The notes under the pieces were generated by a model that worked only from the letters and a program-made list of their open reading frames with translations, did no database searches and was not told where the DNA came from. From Enterococcus columbae DSM 7374 = ATCC 51263 (GTDB taxonomy: Bacteria > Bacillota > Bacilli > Lactobacillales > Enterococcaceae), in the NCBI RefSeq assembly GCF_000406925.1, contig NZ_KE136347.1, forward strand, positions 897,066 through 961,065: a DNA stretch of 64,000 bases, given 5' to 3'. The position numbers and the translations under genes were made by a program. Shown here in pieces: positions 46,546-57,134 of this stretch (within the stretch, counting starts at the first letter, position 1; every line of letters begins with the position of its first letter).

Positions 46546-47345
46546 TATTTATTCTCCTCCTTTTGATTTAAGCCCCCGAAGCGTCGATCACGTTGCTGAT
46601 AGCTTGCAAAAGCCAGCTCTAAATCCGCTTCATTAAAATCAGGCCAAAATTTGGGTGTGAAGTATAATTCACTATAAGCAATTTGCCATAGTAAAAAATT
46701 ACTAATTCGTTCTTCGCCACTTGTTCGAATCATTAATTCAGGGTCACGATAATCTGCTGGTAAAAAGCTTGTCATCAAATGATTAGATACCAGTTGTTCA
46801 TCAATTTGACTAGCCGATAATAACCCTGCCTCTTGTTTTTCACAAATCTTTTGAATTGCAGTTAATATCTCAGCTCGTGAACCATAATTAATCGCAAAGT
46901 TTAAAATCATTCCTGTACAATGCTTAGTCTGTTCCATCGCTCTTTTAACCGCATCGAAAGTATGACTAGGTAAATCTTCTAAATAACCCATTGCATGAAC
47001 CTTTACATTTGCTGCAATCAAATCAGGAACAAAACTTTCAAAAAAATCAACAGGTAGCTGCATCAGATAGTTGACTTCATCATTTGGCCGTTTCCAATTT
47101 TCAGTTGAAAAAGCATATAAGGTCAATACTTTGACGCCTAAATTGGAAGCATGCTTGGTAATTTTTTTGACATTATCCATTCCAGCTTTATGGCCAGCAA
47201 CCCGTGGTAAACGCCGATTTTGCGCCCAACGACCGTTTCCATCCATAATCACTGCTACATGCTTAGGAACCCCAAGCTGAGGATTAAAAGTAACAGTAGC
47301 GTCTACTTGCGCTGATTTTTTCTTTTCAGGAAAAAAACGAAACAC
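46545..47345 (-). CDS. uppS: Undecaprenyl diphosphate synthase (isoprenyl transferase)
   Basis: 266 residues. The cis-prenyltransferase motifs AVIMDGNGRWAQNRRLP..GHKAG, TLYAFSTENWKRP and ELMIRTSGEERISNFLLWQ are all present. It supplies the lipid carrier for wall polymers. The start is GTG, eight bases after AGGAGG. Extended -10 TGG-TATAAT at 47385-47393. Confidence 0.96.
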   Translation of the reverse strand: MFRFFPEKKKSAQVDATVTFNPQLGVPKHVAVIMDGNGRWAQNRRLPRVAGHKAGMDNVKKITKHASNLGVKVLTLYAFSTENWKRPNDEVNYLMQLPVDFFESFVPDLIAANVKVHAMGYLEDLPSHTFDAVKRAMEQTKHCTGMILNFAINYGSRAEILTAIQKICEKQEAGLLSASQIDEQLVSNHLMTSFLPADYRDPELMIRTSGEERISNFLLWQIAYSELYFTPKFWPDFNEADLELAFASYQQRDRRFGGLNQKEENK

Positions 47346-47384
47346 CTAGTTCGCCTCCTATCAAAATTCAATCTTATCTTCCCT

Positions 47385-47393
47385 ATTATACCA
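47385..47393 (-). promoter_or_regulatory. Extended -10 promoter of uppS-cdsA
   Basis: TGG-TATAAT on the minus strand, about 40 bp before the GTG start. No clear -35 box. Confidence 0.5.
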
Positions 47394-47447
47394 TAGTATG
47401 AAAAAAATCATATGAAATTTTCTAAAAGCTTCTGTATCCCCTTTCGA

Positions 47448-47496
47448 TAAAAAAAAGCGCTCACTTCACCCTAAATTCTAAGGCAAAATGAACGCT
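47448..47496 (-). terminator. Intrinsic terminator of the secreted NlpC/P60 gene
   Basis: AGCGTTCA / TGAGCGCT outer arms (one G-U pair) with a further CCTTA..TAGGG pairing inside, then a T8 tail on the minus strand. It starts 19 bp after the stop. Confidence 0.78.
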
Positions 47497-47515
47497 AAAT
47501 CGCTAAATAACTATT

Positions 47516-50104
47516 TTAAATAAATGGTCGGCCGACTCCTAAAACATAAGGATGTTGCCAATCGACAATCGGTGAAATCATCACCCGATTTGGCCATGAC
47601 TCAATCACTTGATTATTGCCTAGATAAATAGCCACATGAATGACTGTTCCACGACCATCATGATAGAAAATCAAATCTCCACGTTGTCTAGCACCATAAG
47701 GAACTTTCATCAATTGTGGTGAAGCCCACATATTTCTTGATTCATACTCATAACCTGGTAAAGCATGACGAATCGGATTAATTGGCGACATATCTAAGCC
47801 AGCAGCATACAACGCTTGCATCGCTAAACCACTACAGTCTAAACCTAAGCCTGGTGCACCAGATGCCCCAATGACATATGGATCACCTAAATAATCATAG
47901 GCACGACTAATCATCGCTTCAATATGATCGCTGCGACTACTTTGTCGATTGACTCTAAGTGGACTTACATAAGCGCCTAAATGATACCAATCATACTCCG
48001 ACAAGCCCATTGCTTTCCAAGTACGTAAATCAACTACCCCATTAACCGGTAGTCCACTTCTAGCTTGGAATTGACGAACAGCAAATTGGGTCCGTGGTCC
48101 ATAATGCGCACCGCCCATACCAATATAACTACCCGCTCCTAAGCGTTGAATCACCTTAGCTACTTTTAAGCCTTCATAGCCATAGGATAAATTATAGCCA
48201 GAATCACCAATATTGATTTCATCCTTGATTTGATAATATGGCGCAGGATTTTGATATCTACGTGGATTCACTTTCACATTGGTTGTAGTGTAGGCAATTA
48301 ATTGACTACTACCATTGGTATAATCAACATAAACATGGACATAATACAAGCCGCTTTCATAATGATGATTTTTGGTATTCACATTTAATACATAATTATG
48401 ATTTTGTTTGGTCGTATTATACCATTTCAAATCATCTTGACCATTATGGTCAGTCCAAACAGCCATTCTTACACCTTTAACTGCCCCATTTGCTAAAAGA
48501 TTATTTAAAGTTGCTGTAAATGTCCCAGCATTAGGATCTTGATTTGAAAATGTAATGAAATTAGCTTTAATATCAGTAATATTAAACTGCGTTTGTCCTA
48601 AAATCTGTAGCTGATTATTTCTTCTCGAATAGGCGTGAGCATTATAGGTACCTAATTCCATATGATTACCTAAAGGAACGACGGTTTGCCAAGAAGAACG
48701 ACCTATTTTATTGGCAGCATACCACTGAATATCATTTTGGCCGTCCTTTTCACCCCAAGTTGGCAAAAGCACTTCTCCACCTTCAGACCAATGTTTTAAC
48801 TTCAAAGTAACAGTTTCTTTATCTGGATTTACAGTCGCTAAAAGCTGTGGAGCAGCCTTAGATTCAGTTACATTCAAGGTAGTATGTCCAACAATTTGGA
48901 AAATTCCTCGTTCGTCACTAGTATACGCATGCACAAAATATTTACCGATACTGTCTTTATGATTGGCTGTATCCACTTGATAGGTATATTGATTTCCATT
49001 TAATTTGGCATCATACCACTTAAGATCGTCTTGTCCTGACGCTTCACTCCAAACCGCAAATTTCACACCAGTTAAAGCAGCCGGACTTTGGGGAGCTGAT
49101 AACTGGATATCAAAAGTTTGATTATTGTCATCTTGAGCTGTGATGACCGGACTTGCCTCAGCAATCGGCTGAATACTAAAAGTCGTTGTGCCGACTAATT
49201 TTGGTTTTCCGCCTTTGAAATCATACACATGAACTTGATAGCTTCCACTTTCTCGATGATTGTTAGTATTTACAGTGAATTGCCAATTATTGCCTTGTTG
49301 TGTCGGACTATACCATTGAATATCATTTTGCCCATTTGCTTCACCCCAGACTGCAAATTTCAAGTCCGGTTGAACCACACGATAATTCTGTAATTGAATC
49401 TGGGTCGTTTTTTGCGTATTATCAGCAGTTGCGGATAACTTAAAAGCTGTATCGGCAGTCACTTGCTGTGTTTTTTCAGCCATAAAATGTAACTGACCAG
49501 TTAAATCACGGACATAAACATGGGTACGATATTGACCTGTTTCAAAATTATGCTCACTTGATGCAATGGTTGCTTGCCAATTATTACCTACTTTTTTTGC
49601 CATATGCCAAACAATGTCATCTTGCCCATTTTGATCGGTCCAAGTAGGAATGAGTACTTCTTTAATTAAATTAGCGTTTTTGTTTGGGGTAAAAGTCACT
49701 TGATAGTTACCACCAATCGAGTCAACTTGATCAATTACTGTCTGACCTTCAATGGATAAATCAACACTAACTTGTGTGGCTGCCACAAATTGTGGGTGCT
49801 GATTTTTAAAATCATAAATATGAACTTGATAGACTCCATTTTCATGGTGATTCAACAATTGTGTCGTTAAGGTTGCATTGGTCGTTTGATTATTTAAATC
49901 ATACCATTGGATATCATTTTGCCCACTTGCTTCACCCCAAATAGCTGCTTTATAAACGCCATCATGATTGACATCAGCTACTGATAACTGTAAATTACCT
50001 TCATTTACCGTTGTTGAAACTTGATCTGCTTGCGCTTGGCTAACAACGCCCAAAGAAGCCAAGGAAAACCCAATACCTAAAACTACACTCGCTACTTTTC
50101 TCAT
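47516..50104 (-). CDS. Secreted NlpC/P60 peptidoglycan hydrolase with six GBS Bsp-like repeats
   Basis: 862 residues from the ATG at 50102-50104 (GAGGAGA site). Signal peptide MRKVASVVLGIGFSLASLGV with cleavage near AQAD. Six ~100-residue GBS Bsp-like repeats follow, each with a core like VWGEANGQNDIQWY and NH..GxYxVHVYDF. Then a peptidoglycan-binding-1 domain (GPRTQFAVRQFQARSGLPVN) and a C-terminal NlpC/P60 domain with catalytic Cys in GLDCSGLAMQAL and His in VIHVAIYLGN. It probably cuts stem peptides in the wall. It follows the C39-like gene by 19 bp, one operon. Confidence 0.9.
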   Translation of the reverse strand: MRKVASVVLGIGFSLASLGVVSQAQADQVSTTVNEGNLQLSVADVNHDGVYKAAIWGEASGQNDIQWYDLNNQTTNATLTTQLLNHHENGVYQVHIYDFKNQHPQFVAATQVSVDLSIEGQTVIDQVDSIGGNYQVTFTPNKNANLIKEVLIPTWTDQNGQDDIVWHMAKKVGNNWQATIASSEHNFETGQYRTHVYVRDLTGQLHFMAEKTQQVTADTAFKLSATADNTQKTTQIQLQNYRVVQPDLKFAVWGEANGQNDIQWYSPTQQGNNWQFTVNTNNHRESGSYQVHVYDFKGGKPKLVGTTTFSIQPIAEASPVITAQDDNNQTFDIQLSAPQSPAALTGVKFAVWSEASGQDDLKWYDAKLNGNQYTYQVDTANHKDSIGKYFVHAYTSDERGIFQIVGHTTLNVTESKAAPQLLATVNPDKETVTLKLKHWSEGGEVLLPTWGEKDGQNDIQWYAANKIGRSSWQTVVPLGNHMELGTYNAHAYSRRNNQLQILGQTQFNITDIKANFITFSNQDPNAGTFTATLNNLLANGAVKGVRMAVWTDHNGQDDLKWYNTTKQNHNYVLNVNTKNHHYESGLYYVHVYVDYTNGSSQLIAYTTTNVKVNPRRYQNPAPYYQIKDEINIGDSGYNLSYGYEGLKVAKVIQRLGAGSYIGMGGAHYGPRTQFAVRQFQARSGLPVNGVVDLRTWKAMGLSEYDWYHLGAYVSPLRVNRQSSRSDHIEAMISRAYDYLGDPYVIGASGAPGLGLDCSGLAMQALYAAGLDMSPINPIRHALPGYEYESRNMWASPQLMKVPYGARQRGDLIFYHDGRGTVIHVAIYLGNNQVIESWPNRVMISPIVDWQHPYVLGVGRPFI

Positions 50105-50123
50105 CTCTATTCTCCTCTCATCC

Positions 50124-52298
50124 TTATCTAACAACCACGGCCATTTTTCGGGCTTCATATATGCTAGCAAATTTACTTGCTGGCATCCAATACTGACCGT
50201 CAATTGGATCTGTGACAAAAACCGTTCCATTATGCTTATTAAATCCCGAAAGAGTCACTGCATGATTATTATTTGGCACTCGACCAAATTGCCAAATTCC
50301 CCAAGCAAGTGGTGTCATATGCACTGTTACATAAGCAACAACTGGATTTCCTTGCCAAATCTGATCTAATAATTGACTAGTTGAACTACCCGAAATATTG
50401 CTCACATTCCCATACCTTTGTCCCCATTTGGTTAATGCTTGGTCAAAAATTGCGGTAAACTGCCAATTATTAGCAATAAACGGACTACCAACAAAACCTG
50501 TATAAGGCGTACCATCTGTCGAATGTGGTATTTCATTTAAAAAGCTTCGTGGATTATATTGTTTAGCATAGCCTTTTGCCTGTAATGCTTGTAATAAAGC
50601 CACGCCTTCACAACCAACCGGTGCCCCCCAAGCATTTTGATTATAATAAGGAACTGAAAGCACACGTTGTTGATAATCACCAGATAATTGAACCGGATTT
50701 AATGCAACCATTGTTTGATGGTTTGCATAATTTGTCAAATAAACATGCACCTGATAAAGACCATTTTCATAATTATGATTAGCCACATTCATCTGAACCT
50801 GGTAGGTGTCGTTATTCACTTTTTTTGCTTCGTACCAATGAATATCACTTTGATTACTACGGTGCCAAATTGGAACTCTAATCTGTTTGATACCCTGATG
50901 TGTCTTTGCATGAATCGTGACAATAAAAGAACCCAGATTTTGATTTACCTGTTCGATATTGGCTTGGATAGTATCAGGATATGTCTGAAAAGTAACATCA
51001 GGTAAAACGGTCATCATTGGTATATTCTTTTTTGTATAGGCATAAGCATGAAGATGATAAGTTCCACGATAAAACTGATGCTTAGCAATATCCATTTGCG
51101 CCATATAACTACCATCTGCTTGTTTTTGCGCTACATACCACACAATGTCACTTTGATCTGCCCTACTCCAAATCGGTACATACACTCGATCAATCCCTTG
51201 AGTAGAGAAAGCCTGCACACGTACATTTAAACGACCATTTTCATCATCGAAATTTTGAACCTGCGCATTGATCTCATTTGGATAATTATCCGAAAAATGA
51301 ACATCATCCAAAACTTGAACCTTAGCTTGATTCAATTGATTATAAGCATAAACATGGAGATGATAGTTGCCGCGATTTTCCTTATGGTTTTGAATATTCA
51401 TATGGGCTAAATAGCTACCGTCCGTCTGTTTTTGTGCTACATACCAAACAATATCGCTTTGATCTGCTTTACTCCAAGTAGGAACATAAACTCGCTTAAT
51501 GCCATGAACTGATGATGCTAGCACCCTTATATCCATACTACCAGCTTTATCATTATAATTCTCAATACTTGCTTGCACCTCATCAGGATATTCATTAAAG
51601 GTTATATCTGGAGAAACTTGTACAAGTGGTTTGGAACTATTTTTAAAATAAACATAGGTATGGATATGATAGTTACCACGATGATACTGGTGCTTGGCTA
51701 GGTCGATTGATGCATGATAATTGCCATCATTCTCTTTTTTAGCCGCATACCATTGAATATCACTTTGATCATCAGCGTGCCATATTGGAAGATACACTTG
51801 CTGTATTTCACGAGCAGTATTGACTTTTACTGTTAAATCTGCCCGCCCAAGTTTATCTTGAAAATTCTGAATAGTAGTTTCAAGATTTTCTTCAGGCAGA
51901 GTATAATGCTGATCATTTAAAACAGCAGTCACACAACTACCATCTTCAAGATAAGCATAGACATGCATATGGTAAATCCCTTCATGATATTGATGGATCT
52001 TAGGGTCAAAATTCACTTGGTAAGTATTTTCTGCTATTTTTCCAGCCTGATACCAATGAATATCACTCTGATTATCCATATGCCAAATAGGTACATAAAG
52101 TTGTTTTATTTTTAACTGACTAGCAGTATTAATAGTTAACTGCCAGCGATTTTGCTCTACACTAGTTATTTGTGTTTGCAATGGTGAAGCTACAGCTATA
52201 TTTGACAATTCATCAGCTTGTAGCCTAAATGGCAATAAGCAAAATAACACCCCAATAATTCCCAACAAAAATAGCTCTATGATTGGTTTCTTTTTCAT
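50124..52298 (-). CDS. Secreted C39-like cysteine peptidase with five GBS Bsp-like repeats
   Basis: 724 residues from the ATG at 52296-52298; the ribosome site is weak and a GTG eight codons earlier is possible. Signal peptide MKKKPIIELFLLGIIGVLFC. Five GBS Bsp-like repeats with cores such as VPIWSRADQSDIVWYVAQK. C-terminal peptidase C39-2 fold: Cys in GAPVGCEGVALLQAL, His in NNNHAVTLSG and Asp in VTDPIDGQYW. Target is unknown; such domains occur in wall-associated peptidases. The repeats differ in type from those of the next gene (DQSDI against GQNDI), so the two proteins diverged long ago. Confidence 0.88.
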   Translation of the reverse strand: MKKKPIIELFLLGIIGVLFCLLPFRLQADELSNIAVASPLQTQITSVEQNRWQLTINTASQLKIKQLYVPIWHMDNQSDIHWYQAGKIAENTYQVNFDPKIHQYHEGIYHMHVYAYLEDGSCVTAVLNDQHYTLPEENLETTIQNFQDKLGRADLTVKVNTAREIQQVYLPIWHADDQSDIQWYAAKKENDGNYHASIDLAKHQYHRGNYHIHTYVYFKNSSKPLVQVSPDITFNEYPDEVQASIENYNDKAGSMDIRVLASSVHGIKRVYVPTWSKADQSDIVWYVAQKQTDGSYLAHMNIQNHKENRGNYHLHVYAYNQLNQAKVQVLDDVHFSDNYPNEINAQVQNFDDENGRLNVRVQAFSTQGIDRVYVPIWSRADQSDIVWYVAQKQADGSYMAQMDIAKHQFYRGTYHLHAYAYTKKNIPMMTVLPDVTFQTYPDTIQANIEQVNQNLGSFIVTIHAKTHQGIKQIRVPIWHRSNQSDIHWYEAKKVNNDTYQVQMNVANHNYENGLYQVHVYLTNYANHQTMVALNPVQLSGDYQQRVLSVPYYNQNAWGAPVGCEGVALLQALQAKGYAKQYNPRSFLNEIPHSTDGTPYTGFVGSPFIANNWQFTAIFDQALTKWGQRYGNVSNISGSSTSQLLDQIWQGNPVVAYVTVHMTPLAWGIWQFGRVPNNNHAVTLSGFNKHNGTVFVTDPIDGQYWMPASKFASIYEARKMAVVVR

Positions 52299-52449
52299 TT
52301 TTTTACCGTTGAATCCAAACACTTATCCTTGTAAATTCACTATATAAACCTTAAATATGAAGGTAAAGTTTCTATTGATATCAACGATTTTTTCGCCCCC
52401 TTCTATTAGTACCATTATAACTACAATTATTTAATCTCGTCTAGTTATT

Positions 52450-52467
52450 TGTAAAGTAAAATGTAAA
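52450..52467 (+). promoter_or_regulatory. TGTAAA direct repeat upstream of the hydrolase operon
   Basis: TGTAAA at 52450-52455 and 52462-52467. WalR boxes in Gram-positives are TGTWAH-N5-TGTWAH; here the spacer is six bases, one more than the consensus, so this is only a candidate. Confidence 0.3.
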
Positions 52468-52476
52468 CCTAAATAG

Positions 52477-52503
52477 AAAAAAAGGCAGTCAAAACGACTA
52501 CCT
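52477..52503 (-). terminator. Intrinsic terminator of pyrH-frr
   Basis: AGGTAGTC / GACTGCCT (one mismatch pair) with a 5-nt loop, then seven T on the minus strand, 12 bp after frr. Confidence 0.85.
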
Positions 52504-52515
52504 TTCATGCAAAAA

Positions 52516-53073
52516 TTATACTTCTAATAATTCTTTTTCTTTGTCACTAGCAATTTTATCTAGTTCTTTGATGTTACGATCTGTTAAATCTTGAATTTCT
52601 TTTTCAGCAGAACGCAAATCGTCTTCGGTAATTTCACTAGCTTTTTGTTGTTTTTTATATTCATCGATTGCATCACGACGGATATTACGCACAACAACCT
52701 TGGCTTGTTCAGCTTCTTTTTTCACTTCTTTAGCTAATTCTTTACGACGTTCTTCTGTTAATTGAGGAATCACCAAACGAATCACATTGCCATCGCTAGT
52801 TGGTGTAATACCTAAATCTGAAGCTAAAATTGCTTTTTCAACTTCTTGAACCATTGATTTATCAAATGGTGTAACCATCAAAACGCGCGCTTCTGGAATT
52901 GAAATTGAAGCCATTTGATTTAATGGTGTAGGCACACCATAATAAGTCACGCTCACACGATCAAGTAGTGAAGCATTCGCGCGTCCTGCACGAATTTGTC
53001 CTAATGAACGTTGTAAGCTTTCTTGTGCTTTATGCATTTTGTCTTTTGCTTCGTTAAAAATTAAGTCAGCCAT
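52516..53073 (-). CDS. frr: Ribosome recycling factor
   Basis: 185 residues. The signature [22 protein letters not shown] and [21 protein letters not shown] is complete. It splits post-termination ribosomes together with EF-G. One base separates it from pyrH. Confidence 0.97.
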   Translation of the reverse strand: MADLIFNEAKDKMHKAQESLQRSLGQIRAGRANASLLDRVSVTYYGVPTPLNQMASISIPEARVLMVTPFDKSMVQEVEKAILASDLGITPTSDGNVIRLVIPQLTEERRKELAKEVKKEAEQAKVVVRNIRRDAIDEYKKQQKASEITEDDLRSAEKEIQDLTDRNIKELDKIASDKEKELLEV

Positions 53074-53074
53074 G

Positions 53075-53842
<768 letters not shown>

Positions 53843-53980
53843 TTACATGAATACCAGTTTTGTTTCTTGAAAAAGCACAAAATAAGTAATTTTTTATTTT
53901 AGATAGAAAATTATTGATTGCTTTCTGAAAAACATCAGTGACTTAATTTTCTTGTTTGATAACATTTTTGAAAATTCCTA

Positions 53981-54010
53981 AAAAAAAGGAGCGCATTTTC
54001 ATGCGTTCCT
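53981..54010 (-). terminator. Intrinsic terminator of rpsB-tsf
   Basis: AGGAACGCAT / ATGCGCTCCT (one G-U pair) with a 3-nt loop, then seven T on the minus strand. Confidence 0.9.
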
Positions 54011-54026
54011 ATTTATTTTACAGTGC

Positions 54027-54908
54027 TTATTTTTTCACTTGGCTCATAACTTCTTCTACAAAGTTATCCACGCGTTTTTCGATACCTTCACCAACTTCAA
54101 AACGAGTGAATGAAGCAACGCTAGCACCTTTAGTTTCAACAAATTTACCAACAGTCATGTCAGGATCTTTAACGAATGGTTGGTCAACTAAAGCAATTTC
54201 AGCTTTAAATTTCTTCAAGCGACCTTCAACCATTTTTTCAACGATATTTGCTGGTTTGCCTTCATTTAAAGCTTGTTCAGTAAGAATTGTTTTTTCGTGT
54301 TCTAATTCTTCTTGAGGAATTTGGCTTTCGTTTACATAACGAGGGTTGATAGCAGCAACGTGCATTGCAACGTCACGAGCAACTGCTTCATCAGTTGTAC
54401 CTTCTAAAACAGTTAATACAGCAATACGTCCACCCATGTGTAGGTAGCCACCAAATGCATCGTTGTCACCTTTTTCAACAACATGGAAACGACGGAAGCT
54501 GATTTTTTCTCCGATAACTTGTGTTGCTTCGATTAATGTTTCGGCTAAAGTGCCTTTTGAAGCTTGTAATTGTAATGCAGCATCCATATCAGCTGGACGG
54601 TGTTCTGCAACTAATTCAGCGATTTCTTTTACAAGGTTTTGGAACATTTCGTTTTTAGAAACGAAGTCTGTTTCAGAGTTTACTTCAACGATTGCAGCAA
54701 CATTTCCTTTCACTGCAACTGAAGCTAAACCTTCTGCAGCGATACGGTCATTTTTCTTAGCAGCTTTAGCCATACCTTTTTCACGTAATAAATCAATCGC
54801 ACGGTCCATATCTCCTTCAGTTTCGACTAAAGCTTTTTTAGCGTCCATCATACCTACGCCTGTTTTGTCGCGTAATTCTTTAACTAATTTAGCTGTAACT
54901 TCTGCCAT
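54027..54908 (-). CDS. tsf: Elongation factor Ts
   Basis: 293 residues. N-terminal UBA-like segment [20 protein letters not shown] and the nucleotide-exchange loop [10 protein letters not shown] are conserved. It recycles EF-Tu. AGGAGG before the ATG. A terminator-like hairpin (54946-55004) separates it from rpsB. Confidence 0.97.
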   Translation of the reverse strand: MAEVTAKLVKELRDKTGVGMMDAKKALVETEGDMDRAIDLLREKGMAKAAKKNDRIAAEGLASVAVKGNVAAIVEVNSETDFVSKNEMFQNLVKEIAELVAEHRPADMDAALQLQASKGTLAETLIEATQVIGEKISFRRFHVVEKGDNDAFGGYLHMGGRIAVLTVLEGTTDEAVARDVAMHVAAINPRYVNESQIPQEELEHEKTILTEQALNEGKPANIVEKMVEGRLKKFKAEIALVDQPFVKDPDMTVGKFVETKGASVASFTRFEVGEGIEKRVDNFVEEVMSQVKK

Positions 54909-54945
54909 TTTGAGAATTGCCTCCTAAAAAATTGGTTTAATTTTC

Positions 54946-55004
54946 AAAAAAGAGCTGCTTCAAAAGGAGAGTGAGGCTTCTCACCTAGCCCTTTAAAACA
55001 GCTC
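54946..55004 (-). terminator. Attenuator-like hairpin between rpsB and tsf
   Basis: GAGCTGTTTTAAAGG / CCTTTTGAAGCAGCTC outer stem with an inner GTGAG/CTCAC stem, followed by TTTTTTG on the minus strand. It ends about 35 bp before the tsf ATG, so part of the rpsB transcripts will stop here. Confidence 0.8.
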
Positions 55005-55034
55005 CATTTAAATTCTTTGGTTTGAAAGATTTAA

Positions 55035-55823
55035 TTATTCAGCTGATGCGTTGTCGCCTTCAACAACTTCAACGATTTCTTCGATTGAAGTAGCAGCTTC
55101 TTCAGTTGCTTCGAATAAAACTTCTTCAGCAGCTTGGTCTTCACCTTGGTTACCTTCGATGAAAGCATCTGCCATTTTAGCTGTGATTAATTTAACCGCA
55201 CGAATTGCATCGTCGTTAGATGGAATCACTACATCGATTTCATCTGGATCACAGTTAGTATCCACCATCGCTACGATTGGGATATTTAATTTGCGTGCTT
55301 CTTGAACAGCAATGCGTTCTTTACGAGGGTCAACAACGTACATTACGTCTGGAATTCTTGGCATTTCTGCGATACCGCCTAAGAATTTTTCTAAACGTTC
55401 ACGTTCTTTGTTAAGACCTGCAACTTCTTTTTTAGGAAGTACGTCAAAAGTACCGTTTTCTTCCATTTCGTTGATAGCTTTTAAGCGAGAGATACGTTTT
55501 TGGATTGTTTCCCAGTTAGTTAACGTACCACCTAACCAACGATGGTTTACATAGTATTGACCAGCGCGGATAGCTTCGTCTTTAATTGCATCTTGTGCTT
55601 GTTTTTTCGTACCTACGAATAATGCAATACCGCCATCTTCAGCGATTTCTTTCATGTATTCATAAGCTGCATCTACTAACTTAACGGTTTTTTGTAAGTC
55701 GATGATGTAGATACCATTTCTTTCAGTGAAGATATATTTCTTCATTTTTGGGTTCCAGCGACGAGTTTGGTGACCAAAGTGTACGCCGGCTTCAAGCAAT
55801 TGTTTCATTGAGATAACTGCCAT
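55035..55823 (-). CDS. rpsB: 30S ribosomal protein S2
   Basis: 262 residues from the ATG at 55821-55823 with GGAGG eight bases upstream; the open frame continues upstream through the leader without homology. [22 protein letters not shown] and the C-terminal [23 protein letters not shown] are typical of S2. The last ~35 residues are acidic (EE-rich tail), common in Lactobacillales. Confidence 0.97.
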   Translation of the reverse strand: MAVISMKQLLEAGVHFGHQTRRWNPKMKKYIFTERNGIYIIDLQKTVKLVDAAYEYMKEIAEDGGIALFVGTKKQAQDAIKDEAIRAGQYYVNHRWLGGTLTNWETIQKRISRLKAINEMEENGTFDVLPKKEVAGLNKERERLEKFLGGIAEMPRIPDVMYVVDPRKERIAVQEARKLNIPIVAMVDTNCDPDEIDVVIPSNDDAIRAVKLITAKMADAFIEGNQGEDQAAEEVLFEATEEAATSIEEIVEVVEGDNASAE

Positions 55824-55959
55824 GTTAAAATTCCTCCAATTTGGTTTTTGTTTTCCTCTTCTTATCTTTAACCTTGCTGGCAAACTATTGCTAGCACCTA
55901 CCAACAATCCAATAAGAATGTGGGATATTGTGGTGTATTGTGCTGTACACACAATTGTC
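55824..55959 (-). promoter_or_regulatory. rpsB 5-prime leader
   Basis: About 130 nt between the promoter and ATG. It contains GTGTGT..ACACCAC pairings near its 5-prime end and TTGGTAGGTGCTAGCAA, a short palindromic stretch. S2 is known to regulate its own leader in some bacteria; no Firmicutes model is recognised here, so this is only a suggestion. Confidence 0.35.
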
Positions 55960-55989
55960 ATTATACACTGAAAATTAGTCACTTGACAA
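55960..55989 (-). promoter_or_regulatory. rpsB promoter
   Basis: On the minus strand TTGTCA (55984-55989), 18 bp, TATAAT (55960-55965), 136 bp before the ATG. Confidence 0.75.
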
Positions 55990-56020
55990 GTATTTTTACT
56001 TAAATATTTCTAATTTAACC

Positions 56021-56056
56021 AAAATAATATCCTCATGGTCTAAACCATGAGGATAA
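56021..56056 (-). terminator. Intrinsic terminator of the CAP-domain gene
   Basis: ATCCTCATGGT / ACCATGAGGAT, 11-bp perfect stem with a 4-nt loop; tail ATTATTTTGG on the minus strand. Confidence 0.82.
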
Positions 56057-56063
56057 TTCTTAC

Positions 56064-57017
56064 TTAAAAGGTATAGAAATTTTGTGAAGCGTAGATAATG
56101 CCATTAGCGTAAGCAAAGCCACAACCGATTTCTTGATAATTTGGTGAAACCATATTTCGATAATGTCCATCAGAAGACTTCCACATATCAAAAAATAATT
56201 TTGCAATTTGCTCATTAGATACTGAGACATAGCTATGATAAGCAATATTTTCACCAAAATAGCGATAATTTCCAGAAATCATTCCTTCATCATTCACTGT
56301 TTCTAGCTTGCTACCATCAGGACGCACATGATTAAAATTCAACATAATTTCCCACGCTCTTAAATCTGCTATTTGAAAAGCTTGCTCATTCCATTTTAAC
56401 GGTGCTAAACCTTTTTGCTGTCGCTCTTGATTGACGAACTGCAAACAAGCCAAACCAATTTGACGACTATCAAAATTGGTTTGATTAATCGGTCTGGCCC
56501 AACCTGTCAACTCAACAGATTGACCAGCCTTTAAAGCATACCAACCAATTTTTTCATCCTGCCAGCCTTTTTGCAACAAAGCCTGATGTTCAGCCAGACT
56601 AGTCGTATAATGATGACTACCTGCTTTAGCATTGCGATTATAGCTACGATAAAGTGGAATCTGTTGGTTATCAGCCGAATACCAACCTATTCCTTCATCA
56701 CGCCAACCAAGACGTTTTAACCAATTTCGCTCACCCACACTTGTTGTATAATGATGATCCCCACTTTGCACACTATACAAACGATACACTGGGGTTGAAC
56801 TACTGCTTGGAGCAATCCAGCCCACCCCTTCATAATACCAACCACTTTGAGCTAATAATGATCGCTCAACGGTATTTTTAGTGTATAAGTGTTCTCCACT
56901 ATTGGGATTATATAAACGATACATTGAAATTTCAGCCGCCTGCAAAGAACCAGCTAAAGACAAATACAGCAAAATCCCACCTAGGAACATCACAAATTTT
57001 AATTGCCACTTTTTCAT
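56064..57017 (-). CDS. Secreted CAP-domain protein with DUF5648-type repeats
   Basis: 317 residues. Signal peptide (residues 1-28, LLYLSLAGSLQAAE). Three ~45-residue repeats: MYRLYNPNSGEHLYT, VYRLYSVQSGDHHYT and LYRSYNRNAKAGSHHYT, each closed by GW..EG.GWY. C-terminal CAP/SCP domain (~185-317) with HVRPDGS, GENIAYHS and GHYRNMVSPNYQEIGCG. CAP proteins are extracellular; activity in bacteria is mostly unknown. Monocistronic, between rpsB and a lysozyme gene. Confidence 0.87.
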   Translation of the reverse strand: MKKWQLKFVMFLGGILLYLSLAGSLQAAEISMYRLYNPNSGEHLYTKNTVERSLLAQSGWYYEGVGWIAPSSSSTPVYRLYSVQSGDHHYTTSVGERNWLKRLGWRDEGIGWYSADNQQIPLYRSYNRNAKAGSHHYTTSLAEHQALLQKGWQDEKIGWYALKAGQSVELTGWARPINQTNFDSRQIGLACLQFVNQERQQKGLAPLKWNEQAFQIADLRAWEIMLNFNHVRPDGSKLETVNDEGMISGNYRYFGENIAYHSYVSVSNEQIAKLFFDMWKSSDGHYRNMVSPNYQEIGCGFAYANGIIYASQNFYTF

Positions 57018-57134
57018 ATCTAACCCTCCAATCTTAGTTTTTTACTGCATATTTCAATACAATCAAAAACTAATCCTAACCTACACTAAAATACAGAAAA
57101 TTTGTTTTTTATCTCTAAGATAATTTTACCACAA

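Noticed and set aside
54463..54927. 154-codon plus-strand ORF
   Set aside because: Antisense to tsf; composition follows the tsf codons.
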